64,000 bases of DNA, taken from Lachnospiraceae bacterium. GTDB taxonomy: Bacteria; Bacillota; Clostridia; Lachnospirales; Lachnospiraceae. Within the stretch, counting starts at the first letter, position 1, and each line of letters begins with the position of its first letter. Both the position numbers and the translations under genes were made by a program. Under the pieces are notes generated by a model. The model was not told where the DNA came from. It was given only the letters and a program-made list of their open reading frames with translations, and searched no databases. The stretch is taken from assembly GCA_022800815.1 (NCBI GenBank), contig JAAWRC010000010.1:29463-93462 (forward strand). Direction: 5' to 3'. Positions 34,040 to 42,189 of this stretch are shown piece after piece.

Positions 34040-34230
34040 ATGAAAATAGTAACTGAACGACTTGGAATGGGATTTTTGGATTGCTTTCCTCCGGCATTTT
34101 TGAAAGACAGACCGGAAAGTTTATCGGAACGATAGGCGTAGGGGATTACCACGACCTGCACGAACCGGAGCTATTCTATCATCTGCTGCCGGAACATCGG
34201 GGATATGGATTTGCCACAGAAGTGAATTGA
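34040..34230 (+). pseudogene. Broken GNAT acetyltransferase gene
   Basis: A RimJ/RimL-like N-terminus MKIVTERLGMGF begins at 34040 and its frame ends at TAG 34133. A second frame from 34111 to TGA 34228 reads TGKFIGTIGVGDYHD and YHLLPEHRGYGFATEV. This is the typical GNAT beta4 and acetyl-CoA-binding 'RGyGfAtE' segment. The middle and the C-terminal quarter are missing. A frameshift plus deletions have destroyed the gene. The rest of 33865-34248 shows nothing recognisable. Confidence 0.75.
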
Positions 34231-34248
34231 ATTTGCGGAGGTGATAGT

Positions 34249-34665
34249 ATGCTTGAGAATATACCATCTCAATCAATTATGACGGAATTGCTGGGACAAT
34301 CCCTGTATGAGGTTTGGCAGGCGTTATGTTCGGTCATTGATGAAAAATACGATATGGAACGGTTATGGAACACCGGTGGTAAGAAATGGTCTTACGAGTA
34401 TAAGTATCGCAGGGGAGGAAAAACCCTTTGCAGCTTATACGCAAAACGTAATTGTGTTGGTTTCATGATTATTTTTGGGAAAGAGGAACGAGCAAAATTT
34501 GAGGCTGTAAGGGATACTTTTTCTAATGCCGTTTGCAGGCAATATGATGAAGCGCAAACCTATCATGATGGAAAATGGGTCATGTTTGAACCGACGAATA
34601 CGGCGGAATTAGATGACTATATGAGATTGCTGGCCGTTAAGCGAAAACCGAATCGGAAGCGATAA
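34249..34665 (+). CDS. DUF3788 family protein
   Basis: 138 residues. Segments LYEVWQALCSVIDEKYDME, KKWSYEYKYRRGGKTLCSLY and FMIIFGKEERAKFE match the small soluble DUF3788 family of gut Firmicutes and Bacteroidetes (YdhG-like fold suggested for relatives). GGAGGTG precedes ATG 34249. Base composition is clearly more AT-rich than the neighbours, like the broken GNAT gene before it, which suggests acquired DNA. Function unknown. Confidence 0.75.
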   Translation: MLENIPSQSIMTELLGQSLYEVWQALCSVIDEKYDMERLWNTGGKKWSYEYKYRRGGKTLCSLYAKRNCVGFMIIFGKEERAKFEAVRDTFSNAVCRQYDEAQTYHDGKWVMFEPTNTAELDDYMRLLAVKRKPNRKR

Positions 34666-34727
34666 TTGTCGTCGTAATAGATTGACAGTGGACTGTAGTG
34701 CAGTCCAGTTGGGGAGGAGTACGCAGA

Positions 34728-35546
34728 ATGAAAGAGCAGATTGCCCATTACATCAACGTGCTGGGGAAATTTTGTGGGAAACGGGATCTGGAGGTTCTCA
34801 CAGGAGATTGCTTGCAGAGGCGTTTTGGAATCTGTCAGGCGGATGTCATGGTGTTGTTTGGAGGAAGCATTCTGCAGGGGGGAGACGTTCTCGCCTGTGG
34901 AATAAAGGAGCAGATCGCAAAAAAGTACGTGGTCGTCGGCGGGGAGGGCCATACGACGGAAACCCTCAGGCAGAGGGTGCGGCAGGAATATCCCACCCTG
35001 AGGACGGAGGGACTGTCGGAGGCGGAAATCTTTCAGGGATACCTGTCTGCGGTTTACGGCTTGCAGGCGGATTACCTTGAGACGGAATCCACCAACTGCG
35101 GCAACAACATTACCAATCTCCTTGCGCTTTTGGAGGAGAAGGGCATTCCTTTCCGGAGCATCATCCTCTGCCAGGACGCTTCCATGCAGCGCAGGATGGA
35201 AGCCGGTCTGCGCAAGTACGTGTCTGACGAGGTTCGGATCATCAACTATGCCGCTTATGAGGCGGAGGTGGCGGTGAAGGAGGGGGCGCTGGCGTATTCC
35301 TCTGAGAGCCATGGGATGTGGGAGATGGAGCGGTATGTCAGTCTGCTCATGGGTGAAATCCCCAGGCTTAGGGACGACGAGAACGGGTACGGCCCGTCGG
35401 GGCGGGATTTTATCGCCCATGTGGAGATTCCGGAGGAGGTGAGGCATGCCTTTGAGGAATTGAAGAAGCGATATGGAAACCATGTCCGGGAGGCGAATCC
35501 TCTTTATGCCTCAAGGGGTTCTGCGGATCATCGGGGCAGCGAATAA
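34728..35546 (+). CDS. YdcF/ElyC-like (DUF218) protein
   Basis: 272 residues with a DUF218-type alpha/beta core: DVMVLFGGSILQGGDVL, KYVVVGGEGHTTETLR, LETESTNCGNNITNLLALLEEKG (family 'E..stnT.eN') and SIILCQDASMQRRMEAGLRK. No signal peptide or transmembrane helix, as in cytoplasmic YdcF, which binds S-adenosylmethionine; a similar role here is inference. Start ATG 34728 with GGGGAGGAG. It precedes the M16-like gene by 23 bp. Confidence 0.8.
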   Translation: MKEQIAHYINVLGKFCGKRDLEVLTGDCLQRRFGICQADVMVLFGGSILQGGDVLACGIKEQIAKKYVVVGGEGHTTETLRQRVRQEYPTLRTEGLSEAEIFQGYLSAVYGLQADYLETESTNCGNNITNLLALLEEKGIPFRSIILCQDASMQRRMEAGLRKYVSDEVRIINYAAYEAEVAVKEGALAYSSESHGMWEMERYVSLLMGEIPRLRDDENGYGPSGRDFIAHVEIPEEVRHAFEELKKRYGNHVREANPLYASRGSADHRGSE

Positions 35547-35569
35547 CGGCGAATTTTTATGGAGTATGT

Positions 35570-36847
35570 ATGGAACAAGTATTTGTGACGACGGCGGGGA
35601 TCCCGGTTTATTCTTATCCAAATCCCCATCTACACAGTTTCTGCCTCTGTCTGTATGTGAAGGCGGGCCCCATGTATGAGGGGAAGGAGGAGAACGGAAT
35701 CACCCATTTTTTTGAGCATGTGGTGATCCGGAACGTGAACCGAATCATGGACGGAAGGCTGTATCAGACTCTGGATCAGCTGGGGCTTTCTCTGAACGGG
35801 GCCACCTACAAGGAGTTCGTCCATTTTTCCGTCAGCGGGGCGTCGGTCCATTTTCGGGAGGCGGCCCGGATTTTCCTGAAACTCCTGGAGCCTTTGGCAC
35901 TCTCGGAGGAGGAGATCGACACGGAGCGGAAGCGGATCCTGGCAGAGATTCGGGAGTATGACAGGGGGAAGTCCCTGGAGGCCAGGACGGAACGGGCGGT
36001 CTGGGAGGGAACCTCTCTGACGAGGACCATTGCCGGAAAGAAGAAGCGGTTGAAGAAGATGGGGAAAAAGGAGTTATCCAGGTTTCGCCGGACTTTTTTT
36101 GACGGGAGGAATCTGTTTTTCTATCTGACGGGGAATTGTTCGCAGGAGGATGTCTCTTATTTTCTGGAGGAGCTGGAAAAGCAGAAATTTTTTGAGGGGG
36201 CGAAGGAACGGCGGAATCTGGCCCCTGTCCCGGACTGTTTTTTTAAGCGGACGGGAGAGCCGGTGATCGTAAAGGGAAGGGGCACGGAGGTCTCCTTTTC
36301 TTTCGACGTGGACGTGACCCGCTACAGCGGCGCCATGTTGAATCTTTTTTATAATATGCTGTTCACGGGGGATTACTGTCCGGTCTACCAGGAGCTCTCG
36401 GAAAAGACCGGTTATATTTACAGCTATGACGATCAGTTTGAACGGTATCGGAATATCGGGAGCCTGCAGTTAAGTTATGAGGTGGCTGCGGACAAATTTT
36501 ACAAGGCTTTTGCCGGGACCATGGACATTTTCTGCCGCCTGAAAAGGGACGGCGGGAACCTGGAGTATGTGCGGGCCATTTATCTGGACAACGGCGACAT
36601 GGCCCTGGACGACGTGGGGGATTTCAACTGGAACCGGGCTTATGACTGCCACATCATGGGGGAGGATTATCCGGACATCGAGGCCAAAAAGCGGGCCTAC
36701 GGGGTGGTGCGGGAGTCAGACATGGCACGGATGGCGAGAGAGATCTTCCGGCCGGAAAATCTGACGGTGGTGGTGAAGGGGAAGAAAAAGAAGCTTTTGA
36801 AAAAGCGGATTCAGAAGCTTATGGGGCGGCTGGAGGCCGGTCACTGA
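35570..36847 (+). CDS. M16-family zinc peptidase (single-domain pair)
   Basis: 425 residues, half the length of pitrilysin and equal to one mitochondrial-processing-peptidase-like subunit. The inverted zinc motif HxxEH is present as HFFEH (about residue 46) and a downstream glutamate lies in RKRILAEIREYD (about 124), so the catalytic site is intact. The C-terminal M16 domain is present (GRGTEVSFSFDVDVTRYSG). No signal peptide: it acts in the cytoplasm unless exported another way. The C-terminus is Lys/Arg-rich. Confidence 0.82.
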   Translation: MEQVFVTTAGIPVYSYPNPHLHSFCLCLYVKAGPMYEGKEENGITHFFEHVVIRNVNRIMDGRLYQTLDQLGLSLNGATYKEFVHFSVSGASVHFREAARIFLKLLEPLALSEEEIDTERKRILAEIREYDRGKSLEARTERAVWEGTSLTRTIAGKKKRLKKMGKKELSRFRRTFFDGRNLFFYLTGNCSQEDVSYFLEELEKQKFFEGAKERRNLAPVPDCFFKRTGEPVIVKGRGTEVSFSFDVDVTRYSGAMLNLFYNMLFTGDYCPVYQELSEKTGYIYSYDDQFERYRNIGSLQLSYEVAADKFYKAFAGTMDIFCRLKRDGGNLEYVRAIYLDNGDMALDDVGDFNWNRAYDCHIMGEDYPDIEAKKRAYGVVRESDMARMAREIFRPENLTVVVKGKKKKLLKKRIQKLMGRLEAGH

Positions 36848-36862
36848 CGGATGCCGTCTGAT

Positions 36863-37657
36863 CTATCTGTGCCCGCCTCCGTGGCTGCCGTGGGATTCGT
36901 GACGGCCGCACCCGCTGTCCTGACCCTGCGGCATCTCACAGGCAGGTGACGTCTCACCGGTTGGAGATGGTTCCTTGGTATCGCCTGTATCGCCGTCTGA
37001 CAGGCGGTCGATGAGATCCCGGATCCCGCTCATGGTCATCCCTTGTACAGTTTCCGGAGTGATTTCCGGGTCCAGGAGCTGTAATTCCAAAAAGGCCCTG
37101 TATTTTCCACAGGAAAGGCCCGCCTCATGGGCGGATGTGACTTCTGCCGAAGAGGAATGGTAGCAGTGGGTATTTTTATGGCCTGCCGTGCACCCTTCCA
37201 GTTTGGAAAGAATTTGGGCGGATTGGGTTTCGTCGGAGCCTGCGACGGTGATGACCATCTCTTCGTCGTCGGACAGCATGGCGGCTATCTTTTTGTTTTC
37301 TAAGATCTGGCGGACGGCTTCCTCGTAATGTCTGAATTTGATATCCATGGCGGCCGTTAGCTCTCTGGCGTCGTCATTCAGGCTGTTCACGGAAATGACC
37401 CTGTCAAACCGGTTGATGCCCAGTTCCAGGGACGGGTTGATGTCAATGCTGATGATCGAGGTCTGGGTAAAGTAAAGCCGGTGGCCCATGACCAGCAGGA
37501 ACAGAAGGCATGCGCAGGCGGCGGCGTACATGTGGAACCGGCGTTTTGCCGGTCTGGTGTAGTTTTTGGTTTTTTGTGTGAGAAACGCCTTGGTCTTGTC
37601 TTTTAATGGCTCTTCTGCCTGCACCCGCCGGAAAGCCTCTTTGATCTTGTCATTCAT
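36863..37657 (-). CDS. RsgI-like anti-sigma factor with His-rich tail
   Basis: 264 residues. A cytoplasmic N-terminus of about 45 residues precedes one transmembrane helix (MYAAACACLLFLLVMGH). An extracytoplasmic RsgI_N-type segment, IISIDINPSLELGINRFDRV, typical of anti-sigma-I factors, follows. The outer region ends in a Cys/His/Gly tail (SGCGRHESHGSHGGGHR) that could bind metal. Start ATG 37657 follows GGGAGG; it overlaps the sigma factor stop by 8 bp. It likely sequesters the upstream-encoded sigma factor. Confidence 0.8.
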   Translation of the reverse strand: MNDKIKEAFRRVQAEEPLKDKTKAFLTQKTKNYTRPAKRRFHMYAAACACLLFLLVMGHRLYFTQTSIISIDINPSLELGINRFDRVISVNSLNDDARELTAAMDIKFRHYEEAVRQILENKKIAAMLSDDEEMVITVAGSDETQSAQILSKLEGCTAGHKNTHCYHSSSAEVTSAHEAGLSCGKYRAFLELQLLDPEITPETVQGMTMSGIRDLIDRLSDGDTGDTKEPSPTGETSPACEMPQGQDSGCGRHESHGSHGGGHR

Positions 37658-38132
37658 AGTCGTCACCTCCCAGCTTTTTCCGCAGCATTCTCTTGGAACG
37701 TGTCAGGAGCGTGTAGATGGTGTTTGCGTTTTTGCCTAATATGTGGCTGATTTGAGGGGCCGTATAGTCTTCGAAATAATGGAGATAGACGACGTCTCTG
37801 TATTTTTGAGGCAGGGAAAGCACGGCTTCTATCACTTCTCTGTGATCGGGAGGCAGTTCCATGGGCTGTTCCGTCAGTTCGTCCAGGGAGACGGTGCGGC
37901 TGTGGAAAAAGCTTTTGAGCAAGTCTTTGCAGGCGTTGATGGTAACCCGGATGAACCAGGCCCGCTCGTGTTCTTCGCTTTCAAACAACACGGAACTAAG
38001 GGCATATTTCAGGAACACGGTCTGAAATATGTCCTCGGTATCTGCATAATTTTTCAGATGGATCATGCAGAGCCGCCGAACCGTGTCGGAATGCCGTTCG
38101 ACGGCCCTTTCTACCTCTTCTTCGCTCCGCAT
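37650..38132 (-). CDS. ECF-type RNA polymerase sigma factor
   Basis: 160 residues. Region 2 (YADTEDIFQTVFLKYAL, about 30-47) and region 4 with HTH (YTAPQISHILGKNANTIYTLLTRSKRML) are clear; no region 3, as in ECF sigma factors. Start ATG 38132 lies 13 bp after the stop of the DxDGDG-repeat gene and has AAGGGA upstream. Overlap with the RsgI-like gene supports a sigma/anti-sigma pair. Target promoters not identified. Confidence 0.88.
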   Translation of the reverse strand: MRSEEEVERAVERHSDTVRRLCMIHLKNYADTEDIFQTVFLKYALSSVLFESEEHERAWFIRVTINACKDLLKSFFHSRTVSLDELTEQPMELPPDHREVIEAVLSLPQKYRDVVYLHYFEDYTAPQISHILGKNANTIYTLLTRSKRMLRKKLGGDDYE

Positions 38133-38145
38133 TATGGTTCCCTTT

Positions 38146-38601
38146 TTATCTGCCGAACCGGCCCCGGAAGCCGTGTCCGTGGCCCTGCCCGTGATGTCCA
38201 CGCTGTGCGCCCGGGCGGGCGGAGTAATTCACAGAATCACTGTAACTGTCCTCACGGTCTGTGTCAGCCAAATTTGTTTCTTCCCAGACGGGGCCGCCTT
38301 GATGATATCTCCCGCAATTGTCGCAGATCCCGTCGCCGTCTGCGTCCACATAGCCACAGGCACTGTGGGCGTAGTCGCAGATCCCGTCGCCGTCTGCGTC
38401 CACATAGCCACAGGCGCTGTGGGCGTAGTCGCAGATCCCGTCGCCGTCCTCGTCGATATAGCTGCAGATGCCGCCGGCGTAATTGCAGACACCATTCCCG
38501 TCTGCGTCTACTCTATGACATCCGGCTCCGGAGCCTGTCGAGACGACGCAGGCCAATCCCAGTGACAGCGCGGTGATGGTTGCTAACATTGTGTTTCCCA
38601 T
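38146..38601 (-). CDS. Secreted protein with DxDGDG (EF-hand/TSP3-like) repeats
   Basis: 151 residues: signal peptide (1-22), then repeated VDADGDGICDYAHSACGY modules with Asp spacing of a calcium-binding loop plus paired cysteines. Two units are nearly identical and two are diverged. A Ser/Asp-rich stretch follows, then a His/Gly-rich end (HHGQGHGHGFRGRFGR). Export is expected. AGGAGG precedes the ATG. First gene of the operon with the ECF sigma and anti-sigma factors. It may sense or bind divalent metal outside the cell (inference). Confidence 0.7.
   Translation of the reverse strand: MGNTMLATITALSLGLACVVSTGSGAGCHRVDADGNGVCNYAGGICSYIDEDGDGICDYAHSACGYVDADGDGICDYAHSACGYVDADGDGICDNCGRYHQGGPVWEETNLADTDREDSYSDSVNYSARPGAQRGHHGQGHGHGFRGRFGR
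38320..38481 (-). repeat. Three tandem 54-bp coding repeats
   Basis: Units 38320-38373 and 38374-38427 differ at one position by eye. The third (38428-38481) is diverged, and a partial fourth follows. They encode the 18-residue DxDGDG modules. Confidence 0.85.
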
Positions 38602-38731
38602 ATGGATTCCTCCCTTATTTTGTGATTGCTTTTTGGATTCTCATCTTTAATACGATTGTACGGGAGCAATCCATTCATAAATCAGCAATTTTTTTCTTTT
38701 TGCACAAGAAGGCGGGAGATCTGCCGCCAGG

Positions 38732-39283
38732 CTATAGATCCAATTGCCCAAAGTCAATCCACAGGTCCCTGTAAATATTGGCTTTGACTTTATCCTGGAA
38801 GGTATAAGTCCTGATTTGGAAATCGGTTTCTTCCAGGTAATAGACAAATATTTTTTCAATACGCGGGTCTACGATCCAGTATTCCCGGACACCGGAGTCG
38901 GCGTATAAGTTCAGCTTACGGATATAGTCATGGCCGGGATTGCCGGGAGAAACGATTTCGATGATCCAGTCGGGGGCCCCGGCACATCCATGATCCGTGA
39001 GCTTGCTGCGGTCACAAATGATGCTGATATCCGGCTCGACTATGGCTTTCCTGTTTGTGCATAGTTCGACGGCAAAGGGAGCGGGAAAAACACGACAAGA
39101 GCCGCCCTTCGATTTGATGTAATTGTTTATGACAGTATGCAATTCACTCAGTATCATCTGATGAATGGTCGAGGGTGCCGCCTGATTATAGATGAGCTGA
39201 CCGTCGACCAGCTCCGCCCGGACATCTTCCGGAAGATTATAATAATCGTCTTCTGTGCAATGCTTTGTCTGCGCCAGTGCCAT
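38732..39283 (-). CDS. Uma2-family (DUF820) putative endonuclease
   Basis: 183 residues. PD-(D/E)XK-like fold typical of Uma2: AELVDGQLIYNQAAPS, IVEPDISIICDRSKL, PDWIIEIVSPGNPGHDYIRKLNLYAD and GVREYWIVDPRIEKIFVY. The E-V-S and K residues of the putative nuclease site are kept. These proteins are very common in mobile or expanding families and their role is undefined. Monocistronic. The 130 bp between it and the repeat-protein gene holds no recognisable feature. Confidence 0.85.
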   Translation of the reverse strand: MALAQTKHCTEDDYYNLPEDVRAELVDGQLIYNQAAPSTIHQMILSELHTVINNYIKSKGGSCRVFPAPFAVELCTNRKAIVEPDISIICDRSKLTDHGCAGAPDWIIEIVSPGNPGHDYIRKLNLYADSGVREYWIVDPRIEKIFVYYLEETDFQIRTYTFQDKVKANIYRDLWIDFGQLDL

Positions 39284-39479
39284 GAGATCCCTTCCTTATT
39301 CTAAATGCTGATAAAAGTATAGCACATAATTTCAAAACTTCCAATAGCCGGTGTTTCATATTGCCTGGAAGGGAGGCGCTCACAAGACGGGAAATCTGTC
39401 TTGCCATTTTTGGAGGAAAGGGCTTATAATAGGAGATGATGATCATGGGGCAATGTCCGGCGTAGGAGAGGAGAAATGG

Positions 39480-40484
39480 ATGAGGAAGAATGACGTGTAT
39501 CTGATTCATGGGACGGATTATCTGGAAATGACGAAGCGGCTCCTTTTTGAGGCGGGGCTCTCGGACATGATCGGGGACAGGGGCGCCTCCGTCGGGATCA
39601 AGCCGAATCTGGTGGCGGCCAGTGCGCCTTCCCAGGGGGCCACGACCCACGGGGAGCTTGTGGCGGGGACGATTGTGTATCTGAGGGAGCAGGGCTTTTC
39701 CAGAATCACGGTCATGGAGGGCTCCTGGGTGGGGGCGGACACGGCCCATTCTCTGAAGGCGGCCGGCTATGAGCCCATCCTTAAGGAGTATCAGGTTCCT
39801 TTTGTCGATCTCCAGAAGGACGGCTTTCGGGAGTATGATGCCTCCGGGATGAGGATCAAGGTCTGTGATTCGGCGCTTGCGGTGGATTTCATGATCAACG
39901 TGCCGGTGCTCAAGGGCCACTGCCAGACCACGGTGACCTGCGCCTTGAAAAACAACAAGGGCGTGATCCCCAACAGTGAGAAGCGCAGGTTCCACACCCT
40001 GGGGCTCCATAAGCCCATCGCCCACCTGAACACGGTGGTGAAGAATGACTTTATCCTGGTGGACAATATCTGCGGCGACCTGGATTTTGAGGAGGGAGGG
40101 AATCCCGTTCCCATGGACCGGATCCTGGGCTTTGCCGACCCGGCCGGTGCGAAGCTCCATGTTTTGAATGCGCCGGTGTCTGCCACGTCTTCCGAAAGGC
40201 CCGCCAGGCGGGTGGAGAAGCTTGCCCGGTACGTGCAGGCGGACGATGCCTGCAGCGCCTGCTATGGCTCTCTGATTCATGCCCTGAACCGGCTGGACGA
40301 GGCGGGACGGCTGGAGAAGCGGCTGTTAAAGCATCCCGTGGCCATCGGGCAGGGCTGGCAGAAAAAGCCGGGGGAGATCGGTATCGGACGTTGTACCGGC
40401 GGCTGCCGCCATTCCCTGAAAGGGTGCCCGCCGAAAGCCGGGGAGATCCTTTCGTTCCTGGAGACGTACTGGGGGAAGGCGTAG
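39480..40484 (+). CDS. DUF362 domain protein
   Basis: 334 residues. The DUF362 core is seen in ASVGIKPNLVAASAPSQGATTH, ITVMEGSWVGADT, AVDFMINVPVLKGHCQTTVTCALKN and NKGVIPNSEKRRFH. The C-terminus has two Cys groups, DDACSACYGSL and GRCTGGCRHSLKGC, perhaps an Fe-S or metal site in place of the ferredoxin domain found in other members. Start ATG 39480 after GGAGAGGAG; an ATG at 39476 in another frame stops at once. Function unknown. Confidence 0.8.
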   Translation: MRKNDVYLIHGTDYLEMTKRLLFEAGLSDMIGDRGASVGIKPNLVAASAPSQGATTHGELVAGTIVYLREQGFSRITVMEGSWVGADTAHSLKAAGYEPILKEYQVPFVDLQKDGFREYDASGMRIKVCDSALAVDFMINVPVLKGHCQTTVTCALKNNKGVIPNSEKRRFHTLGLHKPIAHLNTVVKNDFILVDNICGDLDFEEGGNPVPMDRILGFADPAGAKLHVLNAPVSATSSERPARRVEKLARYVQADDACSACYGSLIHALNRLDEAGRLEKRLLKHPVAIGQGWQKKPGEIGIGRCTGGCRHSLKGCPPKAGEILSFLETYWGKA

Positions 40485-40542
40485 GCAGAAGGAAATTCGG
40501 CTGTCTGTGTGTTTGTCGCTGCGAGAAAAGAAGGAGGTTCAC

Positions 40543-41154
40543 ATGAGAACGAGAAAAATCACTGCGTTGGCACTTGGCGTTATCCTGATCTTTGGCATGC
40601 TGATGATCGGCTGCTCCGGCGGCAGGGCTTTGGGGGAACCGTCCGAAGCCGGGGAGAGTCTTCCGGAAGGAGCCGCAGAGGAGCCGGGAAGCCAGGGGGG
40701 ACAGTTAAAGACCTTTGAGGCGAAGACCCTGGACGGCGGGACTTTTACGCAGGAGGACATCGCTGCGAAGGACGTGACCCTGATCAATTTCTGGGCAACC
40801 TACTGTGGCCCCTGCGTGGAGGAGATGCCGGGGCTTGCGAAGCTGGAAAAAGCCCTGCCGGAGAGCGTGGGGCTTGTCACGGTCTGCCTGGACGGGGGGA
40901 TGAAGGCGGAGTCTGCGAAGCAGATATTGGAGGATGCGGGTTTTGAAGGCCTGACCCTGACGGAGGGGGACGGGGATCTTGCGGATCTCGTCGGCGAGCT
41001 CCAGTATACACCGACGACCATTCTGGTGGACGGAGACGGGAACCTGCTCGGAGAGGCGATCATCGGCGGCCGGGACGGCGGGGCTTTTGCCGAGATCATC
41101 AACCAGGCGCTTAGGTCCATGGGAAAGACGGAGATCAGCTATGAGGAGGAATAA
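40543..41154 (+). CDS. TlpA/ResA-like thiol-disulfide lipoprotein
   Basis: 203 residues: signal peptide with lipobox LMIGC (Cys at about 24), an acidic Gly/Glu linker and a thioredoxin-fold domain with active-site WATYCGPCVEEMP and cis-Pro loop YTPTTILVDGDG. It acts outside the membrane as a thiol-disulfide reductant or oxidant. AAGGAGG precedes ATG 40543. It overlaps the CD1871A-type mini gene by 14 bp, followed by a polyferredoxin membrane protein. The trio probably moves electrons to extracellular thiols. Confidence 0.9.
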   Translation: MRTRKITALALGVILIFGMLMIGCSGGRALGEPSEAGESLPEGAAEEPGSQGGQLKTFEAKTLDGGTFTQEDIAAKDVTLINFWATYCGPCVEEMPGLAKLEKALPESVGLVTVCLDGGMKAESAKQILEDAGFEGLTLTEGDGDLADLVGELQYTPTTILVDGDGNLLGEAIIGGRDGGAFAEIINQALRSMGKTEISYEEE

Positions 41155-41299
41155 AGAACAGGCGGCGATAACATGGCTCCGCATCGGGGCGCTGGCGGCG
41201 GCCGTCTGCCTGGCCGGGGCGGGCCTGATGCGGCGGGAACACCTTGAGGTGCTTGCAAAGGCGGTGAGGATATGTCTGGAATGCATCGGGATCGGATGA
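41141..41299 (+). CDS. CD1871A-type CxxC mini-membrane protein
   Basis: 52 residues: MRRNKEQAAITWLRIGALAA, one transmembrane helix, then EVLAKAVRICLECIGIG, with CLEC close to the C-terminus. This pattern matches the short CxxC proteins annotated as the CD1871A family in Clostridia, found between a TlpA-like protein and a 4Fe-4S membrane protein, as here. It overlaps both neighbours (14 bp and 28 bp). Likely a redox relay in the trio. Confidence 0.8.
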   Translation: MRRNKEQAAITWLRIGALAAAVCLAGAGLMRREHLEVLAKAVRICLECIGIG

Positions 41300-42189
41300 A
41301 GAAGGAAAAAGGCGGGGGAAAGATCTCCTTTCAGCGGAAGGTGCAGTTTTTATCCGCCGTGCTTTTAAACGGGTATGCGGCTGGATTTGCGAAGGGAAAG
41401 CTGTTTACCGGGAAGAGCAAGGCTTTTTGCGTCCCGGTCCTCAACTGTTATTCCTGTCCCGGTGCCCTTGGGGCCTGCCCGGTCGGTTCTTTACAGGCGT
41501 CCCTCGCCGGCCGTCGTTTCCCTTTTTACGTGCTGGGCCTGCTCATGCTGTTCGGGGTTGTCCTCGGTCGTCTGGCCTGCGGACTTTTATGTCCCTTCGG
41601 CCTGGTGCAGGACCTGCTCCACAAGATCCCGGTGCCCAAATGGAAGGTGCCGGGAAGGATCGACCGGCCGGCGAGGTCTCTGAAATACGTGGTCCTGCTG
41701 GTGCTTGTGATCTTCCTTCCGGCCTTTGCCGTGACGAAGAGCGGTGTAAATCCGCCCTATTTCTGCAAGTACTTATGTCCGGCCGGGACCCTTGGAGGCG
41801 GCATTCCACTGATGATCACGGATCCCGTGCTCCGGGAGCTGGCAGGTTTCCTGTTTGACTGGAAGGTTCTCGTGCTGGTCTTGATCCTGACGTCGTCTCT
41901 GTTTATCCACCGCCCCTTCTGTCGGTATCTCTGCCCGCTGGGGGCCTTCTACTCGGTCTTCAACCGCTTCAGCTTTTATCAGATGCACCTGGAGCGGACA
42001 AAATGCGTCGGCTGCAAAGCCTGTGAGCGCTCCTGTCCCATGGCGGTGGAAGTCACGAAGAACATCAACAGCCCGGAATGCATCCGCTGCGGGAAATGCA
42101 GGTCCGTCTGTCCCACGGGGGCGATTTCGGGAGGGTTCAGCCGGAACGTTTCCGGTATTCCCTCGGAAGGGTCTGAAAATACGCCTTGA
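41272..42189 (+). CDS. 4Fe-4S polyferredoxin membrane protein (NapH/YccM-like)
   Basis: 305 residues, about five to six transmembrane helices. Cysteine motifs at the membrane face include NCYSCPGALGACPVGS, CGLLCPFGLVQD, CKYLCPAG and CRYLCPLGAFY. A C-terminal bacterial ferredoxin pair follows: CVGCKACERSCPM and CIRCGKCRSVCPTG. It carries electrons across or along the membrane, probably to the TlpA lipoprotein through the CxxC mini-protein. Its last 53 bp overlap tail-to-tail with the convergent regulator gene. Confidence 0.88.
   Translation: MSGMHRDRMKKEKGGGKISFQRKVQFLSAVLLNGYAAGFAKGKLFTGKSKAFCVPVLNCYSCPGALGACPVGSLQASLAGRRFPFYVLGLLMLFGVVLGRLACGLLCPFGLVQDLLHKIPVPKWKVPGRIDRPARSLKYVVLLVLVIFLPAFAVTKSGVNPPYFCKYLCPAGTLGGGIPLMITDPVLRELAGFLFDWKVLVLVLILTSSLFIHRPFCRYLCPLGAFYSVFNRFSFYQMHLERTKCVGCKACERSCPMAVEVTKNINSPECIRCGKCRSVCPTGAISGGFSRNVSGIPSEGSENTP

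Noticed and set aside
33644..34135. 163-codon plus-strand frame over DUF2000 and the GNAT remnant
   Set aside because: Its first two thirds are antisense to DUF2000; only the part from 34040 has GNAT-like sequence, and it is frameshifted.
38320..38481. 54-bp tandem repeats resembling a CRISPR-like array
   Set aside because: Units are contiguous without spacers and encode DxDGDG modules in frame; no cas genes.
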